64,000 nucleotides of DNA, from NCBI GenBank assembly GCA_019054805.1, contig JAHQIY010000002.1:6944001-7008000 (forward strand). Reading direction: 5' to 3'. Of the stretch, positions 47,340 to 58,600 are shown one piece after another (position 1 is the first letter of the stretch; each line of letters begins with the position of its first letter). Under the pieces are notes generated by a model. The model searched no databases, was not told where the DNA came from, and saw nothing but the letters and a program-made list of their open reading frames with translations. The DNA is from Brachionus manjavacas (lineage: Eukaryota; Rotifera; Eurotatoria; Ploima; Brachionidae). A program made the position numbers and the translations under genes.

Positions 47340-48700
47340 TCGAAAATTTTCGAGAATTTACGTAAAAAAATTTTTTTTCGTAAATTTTACGATTTTTTTA
47401 CAGATTTTTTTTTTTCGAAAAATTATTTATTCAAAATCTACGAAATATTTACGCTTTTAATTTTAAAAATAATTTACGAAAAATTATTGCAAATTAAATC
47501 TATTTGCACATTCAATATTTTTAACTAAATTATTTTAAAGCAATTAGACCCTTTTTTTATTTACTAAAACAAATTTAAAAAGAATTTAGGTGAAAGAGCA
47601 CCAGGGCTGTTTCGAACGGCTTGCAAACAATTTTTTATTGATTATTGATAAATTTTGATAATAGCTTTCTAATCAGTCCAATTTATATTAGTGGGAGGAG
47701 TCTTTTCTTTAGGTTTCAATCTTGTACTTTGCAAGTGTTTACTCAACAAAAAGATTTAATTGGCTGTTAGAATTCAAAAGACGTTTTCAATATGAAATAA
47801 ATTTATAATTTTTTTTTATTCAATCCTTCATATTAAGCCTTTCATAAACACACATCTTAATTTTATTAAATTCCTGATTTTATTCACATTATTTTTTTCT
47901 AAATAATTTATCTTGCTTATTAATTTTTATATCTTTATTTTAGATTATTTTTTTTAATAACAAGAATTTTGCTGCTGAAAGCCGAAAGTGTTGAGTCGAA
48001 AATCAGAAAATTGCTCTCAGAAAATAAATTTAACTTGATTTAATATTTTATCAACCGATAGATCACTAATTAGAACTTTTTTCTAATTTGACCAATTTAT
48101 CTGATTCAAAAGTTCAAAATTTGAGTTTTTACTTAAACTAGGCTTCAAATCAAAATTTTAACCTGTTTAAAAATTTACGAGAATATTATTTTTTTAATTC
48201 TAATTAAAAATATTTTGAAATTTTTAAAATATTTTGGCCTTGTCGATTTATTTTAATGAATTTTTTCTTTATTTTAAAAATCTTAAAATTCTAGTCCGAT
48301 TATAAAACATATTCAACTTAAAAACTGAATTTAATTTATAAATTAGTGAACTACATTAAAACTAAATAAGATGCATTAAAATTAATGATTAACATTTTTC
48401 GTAAAATTTTCACTTTCATTTTATGTAAAATTGTCAATTAAACTTTGCGAAAAATTTGCATAGATTATGAACAGCTACGGCGTTTTTTTAACACTTTTAT
48501 TTTTCGATGATTTTACATTTTGTTTTTGGTTTTTAAATTTACTGGATTTTCTGGTTCAAACCTCATCATCTTTAAGGGCTCTTCGTTCAACAGGACTTAA
48601 TTCGACTAACAAAACATTTTTTATTGTATCATGCTAAAAAATATAAAGTTTCATTATTATCTATATTTATAAAATTAATCTTTATATTATCTCGGGTAAC
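47340..48700. other. Interior of the hAT element, non-coding
   Basis: Between the hAT C-terminus and the LINE A tail. AT-rich, with repeated TTTACGA/TCGTAAA units at 47345-47490. The middle part of the hAT transposase was not recognised here, either too decayed or lost. CAGGGCTGTTTCGAACGG at 47603 looks like another hAT-type end, without a partner. Confidence 0.4.
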
Positions 48701-48711
48701 AATTTATATTA

Positions 48712-50935
48712 TTATTTATTTATTTATGGTATAATTTAAGGAAGTTTTCCTTCCCAAGGCTTCTCAGAATGAATCTTAGTCCTTCTTCTCAGCCTCGCAA
48801 GAACGAAGAGTTGATATTAGTATTTTTTTCTTTTTTATAAATACAATTATCTGCAGTTTTTCGAGTCAAAATTAGATAAATACCTAAAATTTTATAGATA
48901 AGAGCAGAAGTTAAGAATAAAAAGAACGAAATTAAAAATGAAAATAATTTTATCTAAATTCGGTCAATTAGGAAAGAGATCGTAGAGACTTGTAAATAGC
49001 TTCATATTTGGAATTTGTGTTGATCGAAAATTGGTAAAATCTTGTTTTATTTTTTGATGGTCATATTTTTGTTCTATAAATTTTTGCATTAAATAGATGG
49101 TTCGGTTCTCTAAAGGATCGATATTGAGTGTCTTGTGCATATACCTAATCCTTGTTTTTAGCGGAAAAAATTTTATCGATCTCAATACTTTATTTTGACT
49201 TTTTTGCAGTGAGTTCGATATCTTCTGAGTTGAGCACGAAAGAGGAATAAAATAATAGTCGGTTAGTGATCGAATAAAGCTCTGAAAGATAATTTTGCAT
49301 AGGTTGATTGAGTTGCTAAGCTTCAGTGTTTTTAGACGTCGGATTAAGTTACATTTAGGTAGAATTCTCTCGGTAAGAGATTCCAATAACTCCAATTCCA
49401 AATTTGGGTCGAGAATCACCCCTAGTAAGGTTGGATGCGGGTTTAGAGGGATTAGTTGGTCATCGATCGTTAAAGTCAATTTGTAGAGTCTTTCGTAACT
49501 TTCTCTTCGGCCAGCGGTTGTAAAAACCGTGTAGCAAGTTTTTTTCTTATTTATTTTGAAACCCCAATTCGTACAGAATTTATTGATTTCATCTATAGCC
49601 AATTGAATTGCCCTTTGAATTTCTTTGAGTGAGTTTGCACTTAACCAGATGCAAAGGTCATCCGCGAACAAAGCAACTTGTTTATTTTCTGCGATATGTT
49701 TGGCGATATCACTGAAAAAAATAAGAAATGGTGTTGGTGATAGACAACTGCCTTGTGGGACTCCGTTTGTGATATCGTATTCATCTGAAAGGACTCTGTT
49801 GAACTATGAATTTACGATCATGAAGAAATTGTTCGATCCATTTAATTAGAGAGTTCTCAATACCAAGATTTTTTAGTTTACGGATTATTCCGCAGTGAGA
49901 TGCCTTGTCAAAAGCCTTTTCTAAATCGAAGAAGACTGCTGCCGTGTATTGAAGTTTGTCGAAGCCATCTATCACACTTTGGGTCAGGCGAAAAATATGG
50001 TCATGAGTTGACTTACTTTTACGAAAACCAGATTGACACGGTGGAAGAAGGTTATTTGTCTCTAGCCAGCATTGAAGTTTGGAATTAATTATTTTTTCAA
50101 GCCATTTTCCCATGCAGTTTAAAAGTGAAATGGGCCTATACGATTTAACATCGTCGGGAGGTTTATCTTTTTTTAGTATAAGAATTATTTTGGAAAATTT
50201 CCATTCCTTTGGGATGTAACTTAATTCAATGGAGGCATTAAATAAGTTGAATATTCGTTTATGGATCTTAAATGGGCAGTTTTTAAAGGCAACGTTTTTA
50301 ACACCATCCAAACCTGGCGCTGCCTTTGATTTAAACTTTTTGAGACTCTCGAGGAATTCATTTTTGTTTATTGAAATCTTTTTTAAATTTTTTGGTTGTT
50401 GAAAAATTTCAGGATTAATTGAGTCTTGTTCGCTGAATATTTTGGCTAAATTTTCCCGGAAAAGGTTTGCTATTTCTTCTTTGTTCGACGTAAACTTTCC
50501 GGTAGAGTCTTTATTTTTTTTTCCTTTTTTTGATTGATTAGGCGAAGTGGAAGTTTCGAGTCTTTTTAATAATTTCCAGCATTTAGAATCGGATTGATTA
50601 AATGAATTGAGATTTTCGAATTGGTTTGTGAGTTTTCCAAGCTTAATTTTTTTTTTATTACTTTTAATTTTCCTGGATATCATGTTGAATAGTTTTGTAA
50701 TGGTTGGTAAATTGTATTTGTTCAAAAGGCGTCTTAGTTTACGTTTAGTTTTAATTAGCTTGATCAGATATGACGGAATAACAACTAGTGGTGATTTGAA
50801 GTTAGTAATGGAGAAAGTTTCTCTAGCAAATTCAATTCCACGGTTTATTTCTGACATTAAAATTTGGAGTTCTTGGTTAAAAACGTTCTCGTGTACAATA
50901 TGTTGTTCGCTTGATCCTTACAGTTTGATTAAAAA
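48712..50935 (-). mobile_element. LINE A: 5'-truncated Jockey-like retrotransposon
   Basis: A minus-strand LINE occupies this stretch. It has the reverse-transcriptase frame (below), a 3' UTR of about 240 bp and an (AAAT)n-like tail at about 48712-48727. Its 5' side joins the hAT N-terminal frame near 50935, so it entered the hAT element after that element had inserted. The endonuclease part is missing, as usual for 5'-truncated insertions. Target duplications could not be defined by eye. Confidence 0.75.
48964..50857 (-). pseudogene. LINE A reverse transcriptase, one frameshift
   Basis: Two long minus-strand frames (50857-49781 and about 49830-48964) together form an almost complete reverse transcriptase. 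Motifs in order: APGLDGVKNVAFK, PDDVKSYRPISLLNCMGKWL, CQSGFRKSKSTHDHIFRLTQ, FFDLEKAFDKASH, NGVPQGSCLSP, and the active site FADDLCIWL, followed by the thumb region (GFKINKKKT, HPTLLGVILD). The frames are joined by a single shift near 49800, just before the NGVPQGS motif. FADD instead of YADD fits the Jockey group. RNA-templated DNA synthesis would be its role; this copy cannot make a full protein. Confidence 0.88.
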
Positions 50936-50939
50936 ATCT

Positions 50940-51439
50940 TGAAATTCTGAACGTTTGACGACAAGGTAATTTGTAGTAATGAGTTTTAATTGTGTCAAGT
51001 AACTCTTGAAATTCTTCGGAATTTTCAATGTCAAAAGGCAAATTGTTGGCAATAATAAAACTAATTAGTTTCTCGTTTATTTTTTTAATTTTTAAATCCG
51101 GTGCAAGATACTCTATAATTGTTTTAGGACTTTCATCTGATTCATTCGCTATCTCCTCAAAATCTAAGCCTAAACGTTTACTTGTTCTGATGTTTTCATG
51201 TGAAAAATTTGAAGTTTTATGTTTTTCGACTAAATGCATAACCAACTCAGTTGTTGAAATGTTATAAATAGTTATCACTTGTTGACATATATTACACTTG
51301 GCAGACGATTCATTTATTTTGACATTATTTTGTTTTGCCAAACCCACGATCTTGGTTCTATTTTTTTGCGCCTTTTCAATGATGAGACCGGAGTTGAATC
51401 CGTCTGGCTAGGAGGTGTATTTGTTAAATCAGAAAGCAT
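50940..51439 (-). pseudogene. hAT transposase, N-terminal part with BED zinc finger
   Basis: From an ATG at 51439 the minus strand reads MLSDLTNTPPSQTDSTPV and RRKKIEPRSWVW. After a frame change it continues with the BED finger AKCNICQQVI...HLVEKHK (C-x2-C...H-x4-H), then FIIANNLPFDIENSEEFQEL and HYYKLPCRQTF, the classic hAT block before the catalytic domain. The frame ends where LINE A begins. It belongs with the C-terminal piece at 46518-47337. Confidence 0.82.
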
Positions 51440-51470
51440 TTCAAAATTTTTTTAATTAATTATTAAATTT

Positions 51471-54400
51471 AGTAAATGTAGATATTTATATATATATTTT
51501 TTACTTGTCAATTTTAATTAGAAAATAAATTTTTAAAATTAATAATTTCAGAATCCAACTTTTTTAAATTATAAATTTCAGACCACAAGATTTCAAACTT
51601 CTAAATTTTAAACTTGAAACTTATGATTCAAGTATAAAATTTCGAAGTATAAAGTTCTGCTGGCTTTAAATTTTTAAAATTTCACTTCAAATTTAATATT
51701 TCAATTTCAATTTTCCTTTGTCAAAAAATTTCGAAGTTTTGAAAAATAAACTTAAAGTTTTCTTAAAAACTTCAAAAACTTGAAATCCAGTTCATTTAAC
51801 AATCCTAAAAAAAGGAATAATTAGGAAATCACTGGAAAAAACGATAGCAAGATTTTTTTTGGTTTTAATTTTAAATGAATAAACAAAAAGAAAGAAAAAG
51901 GTAGAAAATCAGAGAGATAATCCCATTTCATTTAAACATTCACTGAATCAATTCCATAAATTACATAATTGGGTTTTTCCTTACGGGTTCTTGAGCTATT
52001 AACAAAACCACTGATATAGTCTTAGATACCTCTTCGTTAACAAAATTAACAAAATTAACATAAAATTCAACAAAATTTAACTCTTTATGGTCATGAATGA
52101 CCCACAAACACAGCAACGAGGAACAAATCATTATCAATCCTCGTCTAACAAAAGCGCATCTCAAAAAAACAACAGTATGAAACGAAAAATCAACGAAGAG
52201 GTGAAAAAAACAAGCGAAACAGATGAATCAAATATAACTTCGAATCAAGTAGAAAAAAGGAGAAAAAGTGCAAGTCGGAAACCACCTATCGAAGAAATAG
52301 CAAGCATGTCAGAAGAAAAGAGGAGATGTTTGCTCGAAACGCTCAAAAAAGGTCTTAATCTGGACGAGGAAGAGGAAGACGAAATGGACCAGGAAGATTT
52401 AGAGAACGAATCGGGCGCAAATAAGATTGGAAAATCGAGGGAATTGAGTGAAAATACTGGCGAAAATACGGACGTAAATACGGACGTAAATACGGGCGAA
52501 AATACGAGCGAGAAATTGAGCGAAAAATCGAGCGAAAATGACGAAATAAATGGATTCAAAGTGGCCGCAAAGAGACAGCGGAAATATCGTGAAAGAATAA
52601 AACACAGATCAATTATTTCAGGCGAGGGGTTAAGTGAATACTCAGAAGACATTAACGCAATTCGTTCTGAGATAAGAAGATGTAAACCATTTGTCCACTA
52701 CGTAGAAGCCTATATTAATTAGAATAATGATCTAATCGTTATCACGGACACAATTGCGGACGAATCAGCATTCAATGAGGTATGGCCAAGCAACGCCTTC
52801 ACATACGGGTTGTGTAGAAACAAAAATGAATCTTACCAAAATAGCATCGCCATTCGAGGCGTTTCGAAAAGGACAGACATAAATGACCAAAATTTGCTAA
52901 GAGCTCTTCAAAATAACATCGCTATACCGCATCCAAGATAGGAATAAACAGCCCACGTTTACAATCAAAGCCGAAGTAGAGACAGAAAAGGCTATGAATG
53001 AAATGCTCAAGAATGGAAGCATCTACATTGAGAACTATCCTCTGAGAGTCACACCGTGGATACACGACGTTCTAGTTTGCTTTAAATGTGGTAAGATTGG
53101 GCACAAAGCAAAAGTATGTAGAACAGATGCAGTAAATGTAGTTTGCTATAAATGTTTCGCAAAAGGACACGAGGGTAAAGACTGTGACAAAAAAAAGCCA
53201 GTTTGCGAGTGTCCGAGGTGCCATAAACGTCACGATCGTTTTGCAAAATGCCCAGCAGTGGTAGCGCGCAAAATAGAGCTCAATGAAAAATATTCTTCGT
53301 TAAGCAAAAGTTCTGGAATTGTATATCGCTCAATACCAGTCAATGGCAAAACATGGAGTGCGATAGCGACTACAAGGAACAATATATCGCGCGAGACACA
53401 ATCAGCACAGAAAAAAACAAACGAAAACATGGAAAATCGCTCGCAAAACTCTCAATCTCCAACTTTTTTAAACATAGCAGCCGATACTGCTCAAGCAGAC
53501 CGAATAACCAGCGCATTTATGATTTTATTTGAGGTATTAAACAAGCAAATAAACCTGAACGAAGAAGACTACAATCGCACAAAAAGTATGCTTACGGATG
53601 CGCTCAGTGGTAAAAGTTCTGAAGAGCATTTGCCAAAAGAAGCAGAAATAACGGTGCTAGAAATAAAAATTAAGCAAAAAGAGATCGACCATAGAAACGA
53701 GGTTGGAACAATCAATAAAAGGATAAGCGAGCTAAGAAAAGGCGATACGAATGAAGAGCGCAACGGTGGGTCATTCGGGAATGGACAACGAGAATTTGAG
53801 AGCCATATGGATAAAAGCTTATTTAGTGGACTTAACTTCCCGGCACTCACAAATACGTCAATCCCAAATGTCCTTGGACTAAATCAAACAATTCACAAAA
53901 ACTACCAAACTACATCGAATAATTCAAATTTAATTATAAGTCAACAAAATCGAGATTTATCTTGTTGACTAGTCAATAATGTTCACCGTATAATTTCGCT
54001 CAACTGTAACGGACTAAAATCAAAAAGCTCATATATTGAAAAAATCGCCGAACAATGTGAAATCTTACTTCTCCAAGAAACATGGCTTACAGGCAAAGAA
54101 CGAATTGAGGATTACGTTAAGCTAAATGACAAAATCTTCCATCACAAATCGACGATTAAAAAATCAAAAAAGGGAAGACCTAGCGGTGGAATCGGGTGGA
54201 TTATTAGCAAGAAGATTAGAGCAACTTGTAAGCACGAAACTAATAGGCGCAGTGTCCTAACATATGGAGAAGCAGCGATTGTTGGCGTCTACATGCAATT
54301 TAACGACGGCAAACCAGCGACAATAATCAAACACGAACAAGATCTAACTGAAACAGTGATAATTGCGAAATCGTTAAACGACAATGGAAAAAAAACGCTA

Positions 54401-55650
54401 ATAATCGGAGACTTAAACTCTGATCCGGTGAGAGCAAACAGTTTTGACCGCCGCGCTATGAACATAATTCATGCATACGATTATGAACATTCGAAAATGA
54501 GCGAAGTAAACGAGTACCAGACTACGTATAGGTCAGTGAAGGGTAAATCATGGGTGGACCACGTCTTAATTAATAAAAATAGTCAAGAACTAATCAATAC
54601 TCGCATAGTTGAGGACTGGGACAACGACAGTGATCACAGAGCAATAGAAGTGACTCGATCAACGACGAAACAGATGCTGAATCCGGTAAGAGCTCCTAGC
54701 TTGAGATCGAAACCGAAATGGAACGACGTGGCCTTTTTAAATCGATACTATCAATCACTCGAACATAAACTAAACTTAATGCCCCACTTAGAATTAAAAG
54801 GCGATCGAAGAGACATCACAAATCAAATCACTGAACGCCATATTAACATGCAACACGTCATGCGAGAATGCGTACGAGAAACAGAGATGACGAAGGCAAA
54901 AAGAGGTAAATTTCTGAAAAAAAAGAATTGGTGGAGTGACGAGCTGACAGAAATACACGCTAGCAAGAAAGCTGCGTTTGTGCGATATATGACGAGCGGT
55001 TACACTTGTCGGCAATCTCACCAACAAGTGATCCAGCTTAGACGCGACATAAGAAGAGTAAAAAGAAGAAATCAAGCAACCTTAAGAGACCACAACACAT
55101 GCAAACACTACAACCTGTTCAAAAATAACAGAAATGCATTCAGGAACACAGTTAAAAAAGCACAAAACCATAACGTAATACCATCGGCCACAATTGACGA
55201 ACTATACAGTGAATATCAACAATTATTCAATGTGAAAATAAGCGACAATGCTGAAAACGAGGACATTGAGGCAAGAGTCGCCGAGTACGCGTTAAAATTA
55301 GAAAGTAGATCAACACCACTAGAATACAACATCGACAAGAATTCAGTGGCCGAAATCGTGGGCAACCTGTCAAAAAAAAAGCTGTTGGGTTTGGGGAGAC
55401 GTCTTTCGAAATGTACAAATATGGAGCCTGTCCGGCTATGATAGACATGACGAGTACCGTATTAGAAGCCATGATACGATATCAAACAATTCCACACTTG
55501 TTTAATATCGGTCTAATTAAACCACTAGTAAATGATAACGCTAAGTGCACAGGAGACCTAAACAATCTGCGACCGATCACCATTTCGGACTCGATTAGCA
55601 CAATATATGAGAAGCTTCTTCTCAAGGAGATCGAGAAATACCACACAAAT
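51471..55650 (+). repeat. Tandem duplication, unit 1 (4180 bp)
   Basis: Nearly identical to 55651-59829, directly following. The unit starts inside the right end of the hAT element and ends inside the LINE B reverse transcriptase. The junction shares AGT with both parental sequences (ACAAAT-AGT-AAATG). Confidence 0.93.
52087..53968 (+). pseudogene. LINE B ORF1 (zinc-knuckle RNA-binding protein), copy 1, disrupted
   Basis: ORF1 proteins of LINEs coat the element RNA. The first part (52087-52722) is acidic and charged, with a short in-frame repeat around GENTDVNTDVNTGENT, and ends at TAG 52720. The same frame continues to about 52910, where a shift leads into the second part (52994-53968 as an open frame, MNEMLKNGS...). 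That part carries three CCHC knuckles: CFKCGKIGHKAKVC, CYKCFAKGHEGKDC and CPRCHKRHDRFAKC. It ends in TGA 53966-53968. The TAG and the shift are shared with copy 2, so both were present before the duplication. Confidence 0.85.
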
Positions 55651-55653
55651 AGT
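53969..55653 (+). pseudogene. LINE B ORF2 (endonuclease and start of reverse transcriptase), copy 1
   Basis: ORF2 begins directly after the ORF1 UGA, in the same frame, without an in-frame ATG before 54293. The APE-type endonuclease motifs are ISLNCNGLKS, LLLQETWL, GGIGWI, LIIGDLNSD, GKSWVDHVLIN and DSDHRAIE. Three of these lie upstream of the first in-frame ATG. The reverse transcriptase starts near 55330; a shift in an A-run (55373-55381) precedes the frame with DLNNLRPITISDSISTIYEK, and the copy is cut at 55653. Confidence 0.85.
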
Positions 55654-58600
55654 AAATGTAGATATTTATATATATATTTTTTACTTGTCAATTTTAATTA
55701 GAAAATAAATTTTTAAAATTAATAATTTCAGAATCCAACTTTTTTAAATTATAAATTTCAGACCACAAGATTTCAAACTTCTAAATTTTAAACTTGAAAC
55801 TTATGATTCAAGTATAAAATTTCGAAGTATAAAGTTCTGCTGGCTTTAAATTTTTAAAATTTCACTTCAAATTTAATATTTCAATTTCAATTTTCCTTTG
55901 TCAAAAAATTTCGAAGTTTTGAAAAATAAACTTAAAGTTTTCTTAAAAACTTCAAAAACTTGAAATCCAGTTCATTTAACAATCCTAAAAAAAAGGAATA
56001 ATTAGGAAATCACTGGAAAAAACGATAGCAAGATTTTTTTTGGTTTTAATTTTAAATGAATAAACAAAAAGAAAGAAAAAGGTAGAAAATCAGAGAGATA
56101 ATCCCATTTCATTTAAACATTCACTGAATCAATTCCATAAATTACATAATTGGGTTTTTCCTTACGGGTTCTTGAGCTATTAACAAAACCACTGATATAG
56201 TCTTAGATACCTCTTCGTTAACAAAATTAACAAAATTAACATAAAATTCAACAAAATTTAACTCTTTATGGTCATGAATGACCCACAAACACAGCAACGA
56301 GGAACAAATCATTATCAATCCTCGTCTAACAAAAGCGCATCTCAAAAAAACAACAGTATGAAACGAAAAATCAACGAAGAGGTGAAAAAACAAGCGAAAC
56401 AGATGAATCAAATATAACTTCGAATCAAGTAGAAAAAAGGAGAAAAAGTGCAAGTCGGAAACCACCTATCGAAGAAATAGCAAGCATGTCAGAAGAAAAG
56501 AGGAGATGTTTGCTCGAAACGCTCAAAAAAGGTCTTAATCTGGACGAGGAAGAGGAAGACGAAATGGACCAGGAAGATTTAGAGAACGAATCGGGCGCAA
56601 ATAAGATTGGAAAATCGAGGGAATTGAGTGAAAATACTGGCGAAAATACGGACGTAAATACGGACGTAAATACGGGCGAAAATACGAGCGAGAAATTGAG
56701 CGAAAAATCGAGCGAAAATGACGAAATAAATGGATTCAAAGTGGCCGCAAAGAGACAGCGGAAATATCGTGAAAGAATAAAACACAGATCAATTATTTCA
56801 GGCGAGGGGTTAAGTGAATACTCAGAAGACATTAACGCAATTCGTTCTGAGATAAGAAGATGTAAACCATTTGTCCACTACGTAGAAGCCTATATTAATT
56901 AGAATAATGATCTAATCGTTATCACGGACACAATTGCGGACGAATCAGCATTCAATGAGGTATGGCCAAGCAACGCCTTCACATACGGGTTGTGTAGAAA
57001 CAAAAATGAATCTTACCAAAATAGCATCGCCATTCGAGGCGTTTCGAAAAGGACAGACATAAATGACCAAAATTTGCTAAGAGCTCTTCAAAATAACATC
57101 GCTATACCGCATCCAAGATAGGAATAAACAGCCCACGTTTACAATCAAAGCCGAAGTAGAGACAGAAAAGGCTATGAATGAAATGCTCAAGAATGGAAGC
57201 ATCTACATTGAGAACTATCCTCTGAGAGTCACACCGTGGATACACGACGTTCTAGTTTGCTTTAAATGTGGTAAGATTGGGCACAAAGCAAAAGTATGTA
57301 GAACAGATGCAGTAAATGTAGTTTGCTTTAAATGTTTCGCAAAAGGACACGAGGGTAAAGACTGTGACAAAAAAAAGCCAGTTTGCGAGTGTCCGAGGTG
57401 CCATAAACGTCACGATCGTTTTGCAAAATGCCCAGCAGTGGTAGCGCGCAAAATAGAGCTCAATGAAAAATATTCTTCGTTAAGCAAAAGTTCTGGAATT
57501 GTATATCGCTCAATACCAGTCAATGGCAAAACATGGAGTGCGATAGCGACTACAAGGAACAATATATCGCGCGAGACACAATCAGCACAGAAAAAACAAA
57601 CGAAAACATGGAAAATCGCTCGCAAAACTCTCAATCTCCAACTTTTTTAAACATAGCAGCCGATACTGCTCAAGCAGACCGAATAACCAGCGCATTTATG
57701 ATTTTATTTGAGGTATTAAACAAGCAAATAAACCTGAACGAAGAAGACTACAATCGCACAAAAAGTATGCTTACGGATGCGCTCAGTGGTAAAAGTTCTG
57801 AAGAGCATTTGCCAAAAGAAGCAGAAATAACGGTGCTAGAAATAAAAATTAAGCAAAAAGAGATCGACCATAGAAACGAGGTTGGAACAATCAATAAAAG
57901 GATAAGCGAGCTAAGAAAAGGCGATACGAATGAAGAGCGCAACGGTGGGTCATTCGGGAATGGACAACGAGAATTTGAGAGCAATATGGATAAAAGCTTA
58001 TTTAGTGGACTTAACTTCCCGGCACTCACAAATACGTCAATCCCAAATGTCCTTGGACTAAATCAAACAATTCACAAAAACTACCAAACTACATCGAATA
58101 ATTCAAATTTAATTATAAGTCAACAAAATCGAGATTTATCTTGTTGACTAGTCAATAATGTTCACCGTATAATTTCGCTCAACTGTAACGGACTAAAATC
58201 AAAAAGCTCATATATTGAAAAAATCGCCGAACAATGTGAAATCTTACTTCTCCAAGAAACATGGCTTACAGGCAAAGAACGAATTGAGGATTACGTTAAG
58301 CTAAATGACAAAATCTTCCATCACAAATCGACGATTAAAAAATCAAAAAAGGGAAGACCTAGCGGTGGAATCGGGTGGATTATTAGCAAGAAGATTAGAG
58401 CAACTTGTAAGCACGAAACTAATAGGCGCAGTGTCCTAACATATGGAGAAGCAGCGATTGTTGGCGTCTACATGCAATTTAACGACGGCAAACCAGCGAC
58501 AATAATCAAACACGAACAAGATCTAACTGAAACAGTGATAATTGCGAAATCGTTAAACGACAATGGAAAAAAACGCTAATAATCGGAGACTTAAACTCTG

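Larger units (their letters stand above)
46346..51807 (-). mobile_element. hAT DNA transposon, interrupted by LINE A
   Basis: The left end TAGGGTTGTTAA (46346-46357) and right end TTAACAATCCTA (51796-51807) are inverted repeats. A subterminal block (TCAAAACTTCG then AATTTTTT) also occurs in both ends in inverted orientation. Left of the element is AAAAAAAG (46338-46345). Right of it stands the same sequence with one A fewer, and the duplicated right end at 55987 is followed by exactly AAAAAAAG, so the 8-bp target duplication typical of hAT elements is present. Transposase pieces lie at both ends, on the minus strand. Coding damage makes the element inactive. Confidence 0.8.
51816..55653 (+). 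mobile_element. LINE B copy 1, 3'-truncated by the tandem duplication
   Basis: Holds 5' UTR, ORF1 and ORF2 up to the fingers of the reverse transcriptase, then stops at 55653 where the second unit begins. LINEs usually lose their 5' end, so a 3' loss shows that a later rearrangement cut it. The exact 5' end lies somewhere between 51816 and 52087. Confidence 0.8.

Noticed and set aside
47603..47640. Second complete hAT element inside 47.3-48.7 kb
   Set aside because: Only a CAGGGCTG-like sequence is present; no matching end, target duplication or coding sequence was found.
52245..52652. Minus-strand open frames opposite LINE B ORF1 (also at 56425-56832)
   Set aside because: Complement of the repetitive acidic ORF1 region; no domain is visible.
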